NCBI GenBank assembly: GCA_034190875.2
Contig: CM067356.1
Location: 59,436,825-59,500,824 of the forward strand
DNA length: 64,000 nt
Direction: 5' to 3'
From: Urechis unicinctus
Taxonomy: Eukaryota; Annelida; Polychaeta; Xenopneusta; Urechidae
In this document: one piece after another, positions 38,301-48,189 of the stretch
Layout of the letters: every line of letters starts with the position of its first letter
Position numbering within the stretch: position 1 is the first letter of the stretch
Notes under the pieces: model-generated
Databases searched by the model: none
What the model was told of the DNA's origin: nothing
What the model saw: only the letters and a program-made list of their open reading frames with translations
Made by a program: the position numbers and the translations under genes

Positions 38301-41300
38301 AACGATCCGACCATTATTAACGGAGTTATTCGAGGTACTAGTTTTTCACTTATTTGATGACCCTGACCTTAGTTTTGGGTCAAGGTCAAAACAAAACCTC
38401 TCGGTTCTGCGTACCGTTAACCCCTAACGATTGGAGAAAAAAAATTGGAAAATTTCCAAAATTGCGACCTGTATCGCGAAACAAAAAAATGTTAACAAAC
38501 AAACACACCCACACACACACACAAACACACAAACTTACAAACCGGGCCGATCGCCATAACGAATTCGCCAAGTTAACAATGCTTGGCAAAAACAAATTCG
38601 GCAACCGTCCAGGAAGTCTAGACATGCGTACATGTTCTTAGCCGTTACAAAACAGGCGGTGGAATTAATGACACGTGTTGTTGCCAGTTACACTCCTCCC
38701 CGCTGTCAATAACAGGGAATGTAAGAAACTCCAATATCAATAACAGGCTGCCATATACACCTCTCCCCGTTATCAATTACAGGTAGCCAGTTACACCTCT
38801 CCCTGTTATCAGTAACCGGCTGCCAGTTACACCTCTCCCTGTTATCAATTACAGGCTGCCAGTTACACCTCCCCCCGTTATCAGTAACAGGTTGCCAGTT
38901 ACAGCTCTCCCTGTTATCAGTAACAGGCTGCCAGTTACACCTTTCCCTGTTATCAATTACAGGCTGCCAGTTACACCTCTCCCTGTTATCAGTAAGAGGT
39001 CAGTTAACACCTCTCCCTGTTATCAATTACAGGCTGCCAGTTACACCTCTCCCTGTTATCAGTAAGAGGTCAGTTACACCTCTCCCTGTTATCAGTATCA
39101 TGCTGCCAATTACTCCTCTCCCTGTTATCAGTAAGAGGTCAGTTACACCTCTCCCTGTTATCAGTAACAGGCTGCCAGTTACAGCTCTCCCTGTTATCAG
39201 TAAGATGTTGCCAGTTACACCTCTCCCTGTTATCAGTAACAGGTCAGTTACACCTCTCCCTGTTTTCAATAGCATGCTGCCAGTTACTCCTCTCCCTGTT
39301 ATCAGTCTGCCAGTTACACCTCTCCCTGTTATCAATAACAGGTTGCCGGTTACACCTCTCCCCAGACCAGAAGGGTCACATGTTCAGAACCTCATTGCCT
39401 TCTTTGTCCCACAGCATATATTTTGTTGCTGTGAATCCTATGTGCTACATTTAGGGCTCAGTCAGATCTAATGTGTCCTCGTCTGCGATGTTCAAATGCA
39501 TTCTTTGATCCCTGATTCCACCTGTATCTGTCAGTTCTCATAGATCTGTAATCTGGCATTGATCATTCAAGTCACTCATCCGTCATATTTACCTGCAATT
39601 TTGGTTGTTATTTTCCAGGTGTGCTGGTGCAGGTGACCACGTTCTACGATGTGCAGAGTGACGCCATGGTGGGGCTCATCCAAACCACCTTCATCGTCTC
39701 CTATATGCTCCTCTCACCACTATTTGGTTACCTTGGTGACCGCTATAATCGTAAGGTCATCATGGCGATCGGGATTTTCTTCTGGTCGCTAGTCACCCTG
39801 GCTGGCTCATTTGTACCTGCCGACGTGAGTAGCCCTCTACGGTCAAGTAGCTTCGGAGCCTCAAAATACATACATGGCTATTCAACCCTATTATCACCAT
39901 ACCTTACATTCAAGCCTCCAATGTTTTTGCAATACTAGCAACATGCCCACTAATGTGATATATATTTACCTTATTACCAGTCTTATTGGGAAATTGCTAA
40001 TTATTTGGACCATATGGAACTAGTAAAATGCTGAAATCTTAGAAATGTCACAATTGGTATTGGAATGTATATCTTGGGGTGGAGGGAGGCCTAATGTCAG
40101 AGAGGGTTAGGGTATAGGACAGGTAAACATTGTCATCAAACACAATCTACAACTGATGACTTGTTCTGATGATGTCGCTATCATTGCAAGAGAATTGTTG
40201 TCGTGTTCATACAATGCAGCCACTTCACTTCCCTGCATGATTGGTGCATTTCAGAAATTCTACCTGTTCCTCTTCTTGAGGGCTCTCGTGGGCGTTGGCG
40301 AGGCATCCTACTCCACGATCGCTCCCACCCTTATCGCTGACCTCTTCGTGAAGAACATGAGAACGAAAGCCCTCTCTGTATTCTACTTTGCTATCCCTGT
40401 AGGAAGGTAAAGACTGACAAACATTCATTTGTTAGCTTGCATGAGATGTCTGATGATAGCAGCCATGTTTACAAGTGGATGTGGTTATGTTCCAGTGGGC
40501 TAGGTTACATCGTGGGCTCATATGTGGCCAAACTGTTTGGCAACTGGCAGTGGGCCCTACGAGTAAGTATAACTCTCCTCTGTCAATCAAATCCTGCCCA
40601 TGACTGGGTCTGTCAGTCGATGTCACAAGTGTCTTCTCTTCTATTTTGATAACTTAATATTTGGCTGAGATTTATATTGCTGGCTTCATGTGGTGGACGG
40701 ATGAATGTTGAAGCGTGACTCACTGGACTCGCCGCCCTGCAGTCAGTCAACCCTGCTGTCAGTCGCCCCTCTGCAGTCAGTCAACCCTCCTGTCAGTCGC
40801 CCCTCTGCAATCAGTCAACCCTCCCGTCAGTCGCGCCTCTGCAGTCAGTCAACCCTTCCGTCAGTCGCCCCTCTGCAGTCAGTCAACCCTCCCGTCAGTC
40901 AACCTTCCCGTCAGTCGCCCCTCTGCAGTCAGTCAACCCTCCCGTCAGTCGCCCCTCTGCAGTCAGTCAACCCTCCCGTCAGTCGCCCCTCTGCAATCAG
41001 TCAACCCTCCCGTCAGTCGCGCCTCTGCAGTCAACCCCTCCGTCAGTCGCCCCACTGCAGTCAGTCAACCCTCCCGTCAGTCAACCTTCCCGTCAGTCGC
41101 CCCTCTGCAGTCAGTCAACCCTCCCGTCAGTCGCCCCTCTGCAGTCAGTCAACCCTCCCGTCAGTCGCCCCTCTGCAGTCAGTCAACCCTCCCGTATGTC
41201 GCCCCTCCCGTCAGTCGCCCCTCCCGTCTGTCGCCCCTCCCGTCAGTCGCCCCTCCCATCAGTCGCTAGGGGATGGTGGCGAGTCTGGTATCCAATCATT

Positions 41301-43560
41301 CCCCATCTAGTCAGTGTTTGAATCGTATGTGTGACGATGATTTGCTGCGTGTGTCAGGTGACGCCCGTGTTCGGCATGCTCTGTGTCGTCCTCATCCTCG
41401 TCGTGGTCCGGGAACCAAAGCGAGGCGCTGCTGAAGGTGGAGATCACTTGCACAGTACCAGTTGGTCTGCTGACTGTACCTACCTCATCAAAAAGTACGT
41501 CGCAACTCACAAACCATCACACTTCTAAGGCCTGCGGTCAAACGCAGATAACATAAGGAAAACTTTCACTGATTTGTACATGATGTTGAGGATAGTATCT
41601 TTGAATATAAACATAAGCTTGTGTGTCTTTGGCACGTCCAGCAAGAGTTACATGCTGACAACCGCGGGATTCACCTGTGTGGCGTTTGTGGCGGGGGCAC
41701 TCTCTCTCTGGGCACCAACTTACGTCTATTACTCAATGCTGGTCATTCCTGGATCTCCCCCAGCTGATGAGGCGCAGTGAGTCACTTCTCATGTACCACA
41801 TCCATTTCTCTGCCAATAACACATATTGCTCCTAACCTAAACTGATATTTATCTGGCCTGTTCATTTTTGGATGACAGATTTCTTACTGAGAGCCTTGTT
41901 GACTAGTGCCTGACAAACACTGGATATTGTGTGGATGTGTTTTCCAGAGTGAGTTTGATATTTGGCGTGGTGACGTGTTTGGCCGGGATTATAGGAGTGG
42001 TCTCTGGCTCGTACATCGCCTCACAGCTGCGTCCCAAATACCCCAACGCGGACCCTCTGGTATGTGGAGTGGGCCTCATCACCAGTGCCCCCTTCCTCTT
42101 CCTCTCCCTGTTCCTGTCCAGACATAACACCATCGCTACATGGGTGAGTCACACGTTGCTACGTCCTATGATGTCATCCTCCAGTGCCTTACCAATGTTA
42201 CAAGACACGGAGTGGTCGTATTGCAACGGTTTATCTGGGAAAAAGCCTTTTTTAAGTACTGCAATTCATAACAAGTTCCGATGCAACGTCACGAGTCATG
42301 GGACCTCTTGTTGGTTTGGTGCTTACTGGTCAAAAGAACAGGCTTTATTCGGGGCAGGGCAGGGCTCTTCCCATGTCTGCTCAATATTGAACATGACCTG
42401 GCATTGTTGGTGATGACATGTTAAGAACCCCCTTGGATGGAGTTATAAACAAGGTTTCACTGTCAAAACAGGTTTAGCTGATGTATTTCGTATGGTGTTG
42501 ATTGTCCTCTCAATTTGTCTATGGTATTTTGATCGCTGAATATTGTAAGTAAGTTGATGTGATCAGTGCCGAGGTGCTGCTGAGAGCTAATCCAGTCTTG
42601 ATGGCGTGTGTTTCTAGGTCTTCATCTTCATCGGAGAGACTCTCTTGTCGTTAAACTGGGCGTTGGTCACTGATATCGTCCTCTACATCGTGATCCCCAC
42701 GCGCCGGTCAACGGCCGAGGCCATGCAGATTATTGTATGTCATGCTCTGGGCGATGCTGGCAGCCCTTATCTGGTTGGAATGGTGAGTCCACGTACTTAA
42801 CACCTCCCCCCCCCCCCCTTACAACCTCCAATGGAATGGTAGTACTCCTAGAATCTTTTTGAATGAACTTGGAGGAACATTGGGACCTGATCCGTGCCAC
42901 ATGTTGATCACCCATCTCACTGTTATGTCAGATACAAACTATATTGATTGACAGATTTCCAAGCGTGAATCCCATTCTTTTCTCTTCCGAGCACCATGTC
43001 TCCTGCTTGTAAGCATCCATGTTTTTCCTGGCAGGTGTCTGATGCTATTGCCAAGAGCCGCGGTGCTACGGGCTTCACGGTTGAGAAGTACATAACGCTC
43101 CAGTACTCTCTCTACATGACGTGTTTTGTGTGCGTCCTCGGGGGAGGTTTCTTCCTACTCACGTCCGTCTTCGTCACCAAAGACCGGCAAGCAGCCGAGC
43201 ATATCACCAAACGTAAGTCTCTAAACGCATCAGTAGTTAAGTCCACAGTTTTCTTTGTAACATACATTCAACATCTAAATGTGACGTGAACTGGGGTTAT
43301 GATAAATGATATGTGATGATTGGGTGATTGATGCAAGCATGATGCTGCTCTGTACAGAAGCCAAAGCGAGTGCCGCCACTCTGGCCAGCACCTACAGCCA
43401 GTCAACGATGATCGCCCCAACTCCAAGTCCCTCTCAACCCTCCTTCCCAGTCACTGACGACCTCCAGACACCTCAGGACCTCCTGACACCTGGGAGCCTA
43501 CCGGAGGTGTCTGAGGAGGGTCCTCGCCCTCGATTCACCACTGGCGAAGTCGAGACATGA
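20331..43560 (+). CDS. SPNS1: SPNS1 (Spinster homologue 1), major-facilitator lysolipid transporter, complete; isoform with first exon 1a
   Basis: Spinster proteins are lysosomal/late-endosomal 12-helix MFS transporters that export lysophospholipids. Exons: 20331-20763 (1a), 39619-39824, 40255-40406, 40496-40562, 41358-41494, 41642-41776, 41948-42143, 42618-42782, 43035-43212 and 43358-43560. The phases agree and give 623 residues. Exon 1a encodes a long acidic, proline-rich N-tail and helix 1 ending [13 protein letters not shown]. Later exons carry the family signatures [10 protein letters not shown] (MFS motif A), [73 protein letters not shown] and [11 protein letters not shown]. The C-tail is Ser/Thr/Pro-rich (about 65 residues). 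The match to vertebrate SPNS1 is strong; assignment to SPNS1 rather than SPNS2/3 is by recalled sequence. The first intron is about 19 kb and packed with repeats; a second first exon lies inside it. Confidence 0.93.
21371..21512. repeat. 28-bp minisatellite (AGGATCCCCTTATCCCTACC...), about five copies
   Basis: Tandem units of AGGATCCCCTTATCCCTACC plus GTGATTAC in SPNS1 intron 1. A second short array of ATAATTCCACAATCCACC units follows at about 21601-21683. Confidence 0.9.
21823..21990. repeat. CA/CG then TA microsatellite
   Basis: A (CA)n/(CGCA) stretch passes into a long (TA)n tract with ACAC and TG interruptions. Open frames reading YIYIYI across it are artefacts of the repeat. Confidence 0.95.
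22835..22935. repeat. Short dispersed repeat C, copy 1
   Basis: The stretch ATTCAATACTCGCGTCAGGG, then CGAGAAGCGTAGCGGAACCC and GAGTCTGGGACGCAG, recurs at 27885-27970. Not identified; it may be an end of a larger element. Confidence 0.8.
22936..24360. other. SPNS1 intron 1, no exon seen
   Basis: The open frames in this stretch lack good splice context and recognisable protein features. Nothing else is supported. Confidence 0.5.
24364..24434. repeat. GC-rich inverted repeat (GGCGCTCGGTTCCG ... CGGAACCGAGCGCC)
   Basis: Perfect 14-bp arms at 24364-24377 and 24421-24434 flank a 43-base centre that contains a further GGCGCTCGGAACC. A related pair (GGCGCTCGGA and TCCGAGCGC) lies near 34007-34042 in the same intron. 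Confidence 0.85.
26038..26196. repeat. Two (TA)n microsatellites
   Basis: TA tracts at about 26040-26075 and 26117-26190 are separated by about 40 bases of unique sequence, within SPNS1 intron 1. Confidence 0.95.
27331..27346. repeat. Poly(G) tract
   Basis: Sixteen consecutive G residues in SPNS1 intron 1. Confidence 0.95.
27885..27972. repeat. Short dispersed repeat C, copy 2
   Basis: Matches copy 1 over GATATTCAATA, GGGCGAGAAGCGTAGCGGAA and GAGTCTGGGACGCAGACT. It includes a small CTCGCC-TTCAA-GGGCGAG foldback. Confidence 0.8.
28260..28400 (+). promoter_or_regulatory. Possible promoter for SPNS1 exon 1b
   Basis: A locally GC-rich block with a consensus CCAAT box in AGCCAATCACAG (28304-28315) lies upstream of exon 1b. 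No TATA box is seen. This is inference from position and composition only. Confidence 0.35.
29187..29664 (+). CDS. SPNS1: SPNS1 alternative first exon 1b
   Basis: The exon starts with ATG in CCCAATGAAAATGGG ([14 protein letters not shown]) and ends GTAGCAG before the donor GTAGGT, in the same phase as exon 1a. It encodes about 159 residues: an acidic tail (including [17 protein letters not shown]) and a helix ending [13 protein letters not shown], which replaces the helix-1 end of exon 1a. Joined to exon 2 at 39619 it gives a 638-residue protein. Helix 1 ends with the same family motif (NLLNYxDRxTVAG), but the tails share no obvious similarity. It probably has its own promoter: a GC-rich block with an AGCCAATCACAG CCAAT box lies about 880 bp upstream (28304-28315). 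Confidence 0.88.
30085..30198. repeat. About 52-bp tandem duplication (GATATCACA...GATGAGCCGTGC)
   Basis: The phrase GATGAGCCGTGC(A/C)AATTGG followed by GTATCACT(CT)GATCTGGTG occurs twice in tandem after SPNS1 exon 1b. Confidence 0.85.
30510..30555. repeat. Poly(C) tract, 46 bases
   Basis: An uninterrupted run of 46 C residues in SPNS1 intron 1. Another run of 29 C lies at 32358-32386. Their exact lengths are likely unreliable in any assembly. Confidence 0.95.
30560..32350. other. SPNS1 intron 1, no gene seen
   Basis: No exon, RNA gene or clear transposon is recognised in this stretch. Confidence 0.5.
32387..34000. other. SPNS1 intron 1, no gene seen
   Basis: Unique-looking AT-rich sequence. 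Open frames here lack splice context or recognisable protein features. Confidence 0.5.
34043..35748. other. SPNS1 intron 1, no gene seen
   Basis: No convincing exon. A 101-residue open frame at 34248-34553 has no recognisable feature. Confidence 0.5.
35749..36060. mobile_element. MITE with AACAAGAGGCC terminal inverted repeats, copy 2
   Basis: The element starts AACAAGAGGCCCATGGGTAC and ends GGGCCTCTTGTT. Subterminal GGGGAAACTTGGCGAACTGC on the left is mirrored by GCAGTTCGCCAAGTTCC on the right. It is 312 bp and non-coding, with a duplicated inner stretch near the right end (AAGTTCC...AAAGTTCCCC). Related to 7267-7413. Confidence 0.8.
36480..36550 (+). repeat. tRNA-like sequence, probable SINE head
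   Basis: An A box (TGGCGTAGCGGC, 36487-36498) and B box (GTGTTCAAATCC, 36528-36539) are correctly spaced. Partial acceptor pairing is visible (CCGCGT with ACACGG). The putative anticodon arm around CTTCCAT does not pair, so this is not a working tRNA gene. The TTCC loop resembles tRNA-Gly(TCC). The body and tail of the SINE were not delimited. Confidence 0.6.
36835..37430. repeat. Dispersed repeat family A, copy 2
   Basis: Close relative of 5490-6340, lacking its extra 200-base segment. It runs from AGGCAACTCGCCCCTGGTG to about GCCTCTACAG. Confidence 0.85.
37480..38575. repeat. Dispersed repeat family B, copy 2, with an internal tandem duplication
   Basis: Contains CGTGACCGGAAGTGACGTCA near 37681. 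A roughly 350-bp segment is then duplicated (about 37795-38143 and 38144-38490). Each half includes TGGTTGGATCGCCGTATATG, CGATCCGACCATTATTAACG, GACC(T/C)TGACCTTAGTTT and GGTCAAGGTCAAAACAAAAC. It ends CAAACCGGGCCGATCGCCAT after a CACA microsatellite. Confidence 0.85.
38680..39365. repeat. 36-bp minisatellite with a hairpin in each unit, about 18 copies
   Basis: The unit is CAGTTACACCTCTCCCTGTT followed by ATCAGTAACAGGCTGC, with shorter variants lacking part of the end. CCTGTTATCAGTAACAGG within the unit is a 7-bp perfect stem with a 4-base loop. The array ends about 250 bp before SPNS1 exon 2. Long open frames on both strands across it are repeat artefacts. Confidence 0.92.
40735..41265. repeat. 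34-bp minisatellite in SPNS1 intron 4
   Basis: Units of CTGCAGTCAGTCAACCCTCC plus CGTCAGTCGCCCCT fill about two thirds of the intron between exons 4 and 5, decaying to short CGTCAGTCGCCCCTCC units at the right. The absence of stops gives two overlapping open frames (201 and 184 codons) that are not genes. Confidence 0.95.
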
Positions 43561-44665
43561 TGAAGTCTACCTCATCATCTTGTTGCTTGTTGTGTCTGAA
43601 TGACTTTGGTTGTCTCGCCAGGAGCTGACAACCCTTGCAAAAGCTAAGCGGCTTCTCCCTGGGGAGGAATGTTTGGGCTACTTTTCTCCTGATTCCTGTG
43701 TGAATGCATCTTTGGTATTTGCTCCCTTTGCAAGGCTGGTTGTCAAGGGTTGGGATGGCAGTGAAGACCAGAGAATATGATACCCCTGTACTCTTATCAT
43801 CAACTCGATCTATCTTCATACGACCGCTGCCACTGGCATGGTTTCTCAGATGCAAATATCAATGCAGAAGTTGTTGCTACGGCCTTGTAGCTCACCTATT
43901 CCATGTCATTGTGATAAGTCAGAGTGTCTGCAAGCCCGCATGGTGTCTGTGGGCTCTCGAGTGTCTGCAAGTCTGCATGGTCTCCGTGGGCTCTCGAGTG
44001 CATGTGACAAGTCTCTCCCAATGGCTTCGTTTGCCAGCTCATATGTCTCTTTATTCTCAGCAACGGCCCTGTTGGAATGGTCTTGTTTTTGTATGAATGA
44101 CAGTTCTGTGTTAATTTTGGATCTGGGCTGCAAGGTGTGCCATAGAATAACCTTTGATCTGAATGAATTAGTGTTAGATTCTCACTCAAATAGACTCCCG
44201 ACAAATTCAACATGGTGCTTGCATTTAACCATTTTCATGTGTAAGTTGCTGAAAATATTTGTTGATGAAGACAGGGAGGACTTCTGTCTTATTTGGTTGG
44301 TAAGGGATGATTTTTGTGAGTGTTTGTTGTGTGTATCTGAGTCAATCTTGTGATTAGTTAAGCAGACATGGAGCAAAGATCAGCTCCGTTCTTTGTGCAC
44401 ACCCGAGTTCTTGACTAATTCAAATCTGAGTAATTTATGCTATAAGTTATTGAATTGTTGTGAGCCTATCCTTTGTTGTGCTTTGTCACCATAGTGACCG
44501 AAGACTTTAGATCTGGATGCAGTATTATCACTTGTAAAATGTAATTGTATGCAATCATGGTCTCCCGGGCTGGGAAAGGCTGATGATATTTTTTTGTGAT
44601 CTTTGTACAGAAATGAATTTGACATGCAGACTTTATCTAACATGTCTTGAGTTTATTGGAATAAA
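43561..44665 (+). other. SPNS1 3' UTR with poly(A) signal
   Basis: No further exon follows the stop. An AATAAA at 44660-44665 is the likely polyadenylation signal. A tandem pair of about 38 bp (GTGTCTGCAAG...GGGCTCTCGA) lies at about 43922-43999. Confidence 0.55.
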
Positions 44666-45095
44666 AACAATTACTGTGGAAGTCCAGTTAGTTTTCAGTG
44701 AAATGTATAATGAAATGCTACGTCCTCGGAAGCTAGGCAACTCGAGCTGAGGTCATATAGATGTTGTTACTACGAAGATGGTAATATTGTAATTCTATGG
44801 TTTGTGATCATATACAAATGTAACGTCACAGAGATCCAGATTACGTTATGATTTGCGCGACTGCTTTGTTCTTGTGAACCAAAGGCGCATACATAAAAGA
44901 TCTGAGAGGAATAACTATTTCTGTTTAATCTCTTGGTGTACTTATTGATAAGTAATGAGAAATAAGTCACGAGCAGATCAGATGGTGCGGACAGGACAAC
45001 TGCTTTGTATTCTACAGATCTAAGAGGAGTCCTGATACATGTAGATGAAATCTTCTAAAACTCAACTTTCAAACAATTGCTTCTTATATAATCAC
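44590..45095. repeat. 500-bp direct repeat, left copy
   Basis: Homologous to 56035-56560 in the same orientation. Shared landmarks include CTAACATGTCTTG, CTAGGCAACTCGAGCTG, GGTCATATAGATG, TATTGTAATTCTATGGTTTG, AAGTCACGAGCAGAT and TTCAAACAATTG. The left copy includes the SPNS1 poly(A) signal region. Confidence 0.85.
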
Positions 45096-45149
45096 AGTAA
45101 CTCTGTGATGGACATATATCCGAATGAAAAACATACACACACACACACA

Positions 45150-45152
45150 TGC

Positions 45153-45236
<84 letters not shown>
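45150..45236. repeat. (TA)n microsatellite
   Basis: A short CA tract leads into about 85 bases of TA repeats. The stretch after it, to 46030, shows no gene. Confidence 0.95.
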
Positions 45237-45240
<4 letters not shown>

Positions 45241-46034
45241 TATTCATATTGGGTCTCAGTGTCAGACCTGAATTACTGGGACCTCCATGATGCGCTATAG
45301 ATGTACTAGGAAAAAACCAAACGTTCACCTTCTTTTAACCTGCCCGACACTATATATACCTGTATATATCAATGTTTTCGACATCTTGTGTGTGTAATAT
45401 GGCACGCTCATAGGACAGGACTATTGGTTCAGACCCAATATTTCAACTATAATCATTGGGTCTTTCCCAATCATTAATATTCAAAATGGCGCCCGAACGA
45501 ATAGAACTATTTAAACTATGATGCGCTCATCTTCGTTGACGAGATGCGGCTTTGATTATGTTATAATATGACAACGGGGAATCTTTTTATGTCTCTCTTA
45601 CCACAAATGTGGTGCGCTAGGTGATATAATACAATAAAAAGAGAGGCAATTACCACTTACGACCAAGCTGCAGATGGAATGTATTTGAACGATGCATTCA
45701 AAGCAAAACCTATTCTATGTATGGAAAGTCATTGATATCGACTGCCATTGATTATTATCTTTCCACAAGCAGTGTCCCTAATCGCCTGTCTCGGTTTATC
45801 GACAATATTGGTCACATAATTGTGCATATCCTTTTGAAGTTAGTTAAGGCCGAGATGATATTATCAGTTAACTGCTTTGTACTATACTTGATCGACAATC
45901 GACATACAAGCCAGTATTTGAAGACAGCTGCTAGCACATTTTGCAGTACTTTTTTTATATCAGGTCATAGATAAAGTGATCTGAAATAATTGTTTTTTCC
46001 ATTGAAACATCTTGCAGAAGTTGATTTCGTTTTC

Positions 46035-48186
46035 CTAGTTTTGGTTAATAATTTGCAAATATGTGTCAAATTTTGAACTTTCAGCAATACGTCTGTCCCC
46101 CCCAGTCTGTTTTGTCCTTTTTTGAAATAAGATGAAGCAAAGCTTATTCCACATGTAATTTTCGAGAAGAACTTTAGCTTGAATCTGAGGAACAGTTTGA
46201 CCTTTCAACAGGCTGTCTGTACAGTAGGGATTTTGAAACAAGAATGAGTAAATTGTTTGCCTATACAAAAAAGTTTTTATTTTCAGGAAGTATCATTATC
46301 AAACTTAAGTGTGTAACAGTAGCAAACCGCGACCATTCGACTTACTGTATGTCTGATATATAAAATTTAGAGTTACTCTAAAACAAGATAGGGTCAATTA
46401 TTTCCAGCATTAACCATACATCAGTTACGTTTTCCAAGTCTCATGTTATTCACTTGTGAGCGTATCTGTGCCAAACTTCGACCTCTCAACAATAGTTCTG
46501 CTCTCTACAGATCTAATTTGTGCACACTGGTCCTTGTCTTCTGAATGCATCCCTGAAAGATGTCTTTAAGGATTGCTGTATCCTTGTCAGTCCAGCCCAT
46601 CTTTTGTGTTCTGCTCCTTTCAAAAACTGTAAACATAAAATACCACTTATTACTGTACTACCCTCTAAACAGGTCAATGATAACAGTGGCATAATATGTA
46701 GAGTTAAAAGCTTTCTAATATTATAATTTGAAACTATATATATCTTTTACATACTTAATGCACACATAGCAAATTGCATTTATGCCATATGGATGTCCAA
46801 AGGTTATTGCAGTCATGCCTACCTGCCTCTGCTTTATCAACTTTCTGTTTCTTGGTGCCAGAATCAATATCAATCACTTCCCTCATACATGGTAACTCTG
46901 CATCTATATACATTCACATTGCATACTACACATACATGGTAAAGCACAAGAATCAGTGATAAAGCTGCAAATTGTTATATGATGTGTCTGGTGTCTACTC
47001 ATGCAAGCATTACAAACTTACTCTCAGTAACAGAGGGTAGTTCATCCACATCACAACCTTCTGCATCTTTCTTCTTCTATACTCGGAAGATCTGCATCAG
47101 CCAAGCAGTTGGTCAATAAATAGGCCTACATAAAGTCCTATATCTTTGTCAACACAATGTGGTAGGTTGTTCACTTAAGTAAAAAAAATTTGTCAATGTT
47201 ATTTTATTCAAGGAGCATTCGTGACCTTCAACAGATATATCCTCCAGACGCATTCCTTTCCATCGATTCACCTTGCCGTTCTCAACTGTAAGGAGGAGCT
47301 GTGAGACCTTGACACAAAACAGTTTTGTGTATGAAGTTTATTATAAATGTTTAATCAGGATTAAATTAACAGCCAAAGGATTTGGTTTGGCTTGATGAAT
47401 GCAAAACGGATTTATACTTATCACAGCGCAGTCATAAAAGAAACACAGAACATAGAAAACATGGATAAATTTTCTTTATACTGAGAATACAAAAGTACCT
47501 TTGATAACTCTAAAGTAGAATGTGAGAGTCGGTAATATTCCCGATGTGTCTTTGGATCATGGCCAAGATGTTTTGCCAGCATACCAATGATACTCCCTTA
47601 CCTGAGTTTTTTACAAGTGCTTGTCTGAAACCCGACCACCCCACATCTTACTGAGTGTGAAAACCCGAGAAATGATGCAATAAAACTAAGATACTACAGG
47701 TGAAATAACAACTATTGCATTTAAACAATATTTCGTCATTTTGTATGGGACTCTTACCAGGGGGTAACTGTTTTGACAACTTGAGCCTAGATTCATATTC
47801 ACGACGAGAGGAGAATCTGAACCTGGAAGTATAACATTCAAATTAAGATTCTCAAACAGAAGTAGATTTTAGATGTATGACATAGCTTTACTGATGTATT
47901 ACAATAAATCAAACAGTCACCTTGTCTTAAGTATCTTTGATGGGTAACCCATGTTAAGGCATGGTGTTGGATGTTGAGGTGTTGGCATACCTTCTACAAA
48001 ATGCTTGGAACAAACAACAGTGTGTGGTTTGAAAGCCAAGTTCTTCCTGCTAACTGCCTTGACCCATGCCTTATACCTGGGTAGCGAATCTGCCCCGGGA
48101 ATTTGAAGAATTTAGGTTTGGAGCCATCCTGGTGTGTAGTTCTTGAGCTTGTGATGCAATCGACAACGCAGCAGTGATTCACCATT
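46035..48186 (-). CDS. THAP zinc-finger protein with a Myb/SANT-like C-terminal region; one frame break
   Basis: The THAP domain is a C2CH DNA-binding zinc finger of host factors and P-element-type transposases. Exon 1 (48186-47921) starts MVNHCCVVDCITSS, the usual THAP start with the first two zinc Cys. It continues PKFFKFP, and in a shifted frame RYKAWVKAVSRKNLAFKP then VVCSKHFVEG (the C-x2-H pair). The frame changes by one base at a CCCGGGG run near 48095, from a real deletion or an assembly error. Exon 2 (47822-47758) gives FRFSSRREYESRLKLSKQLPP. Further likely exons lie near 47315-47232 (VENGKVNRWKGMRLEDI), 47085-47020, 46893-46823 and 46626-46511 (KMGWTDKDTAILKDIFQGCI, Myb/SANT-like). 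The last ends at 46035 (KGQTVPQIQAKVLLENYM). The join from exon 2 onward is uncertain. No transposase RNase-H motif is seen, so I favour a host-type gene. Confidence 0.65.
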
Positions 48187-48189
48187 GTG

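Noticed and set aside
38680-39365. CRISPR-like array
   Set aside because: No unique spacers: the whole unit repeats. This is a eukaryotic minisatellite in an intron.
39027-39471. 100-codon-plus frames of [10 protein letters not shown] and TPLPVISNR type
   Set aside because: Repeat translation of the 36-bp minisatellite before SPNS1 exon 2.
40705-41310. Overlapping open frames of 201 and 184 codons rich in Ser, Pro and Gln
   Set aside because: They are translations of a 34-bp stop-free minisatellite inside an SPNS1 intron. The period is not a multiple of three, so frames are only open by lack of stops.
44590-45095. Long terminal repeats of a retrovirus-like element (with 56035-56560)
   Set aside because: The interval holds a minus-strand host-type gene and a Polinton, no matching gag-pol order and no primer-binding site; the repeat includes an SPNS1 3' region.
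47520-47640. Additional THAP-gene exon near 47.6 kb
   Set aside because: Splice borders exist but the phase set by exon 2 runs into a stop at once.
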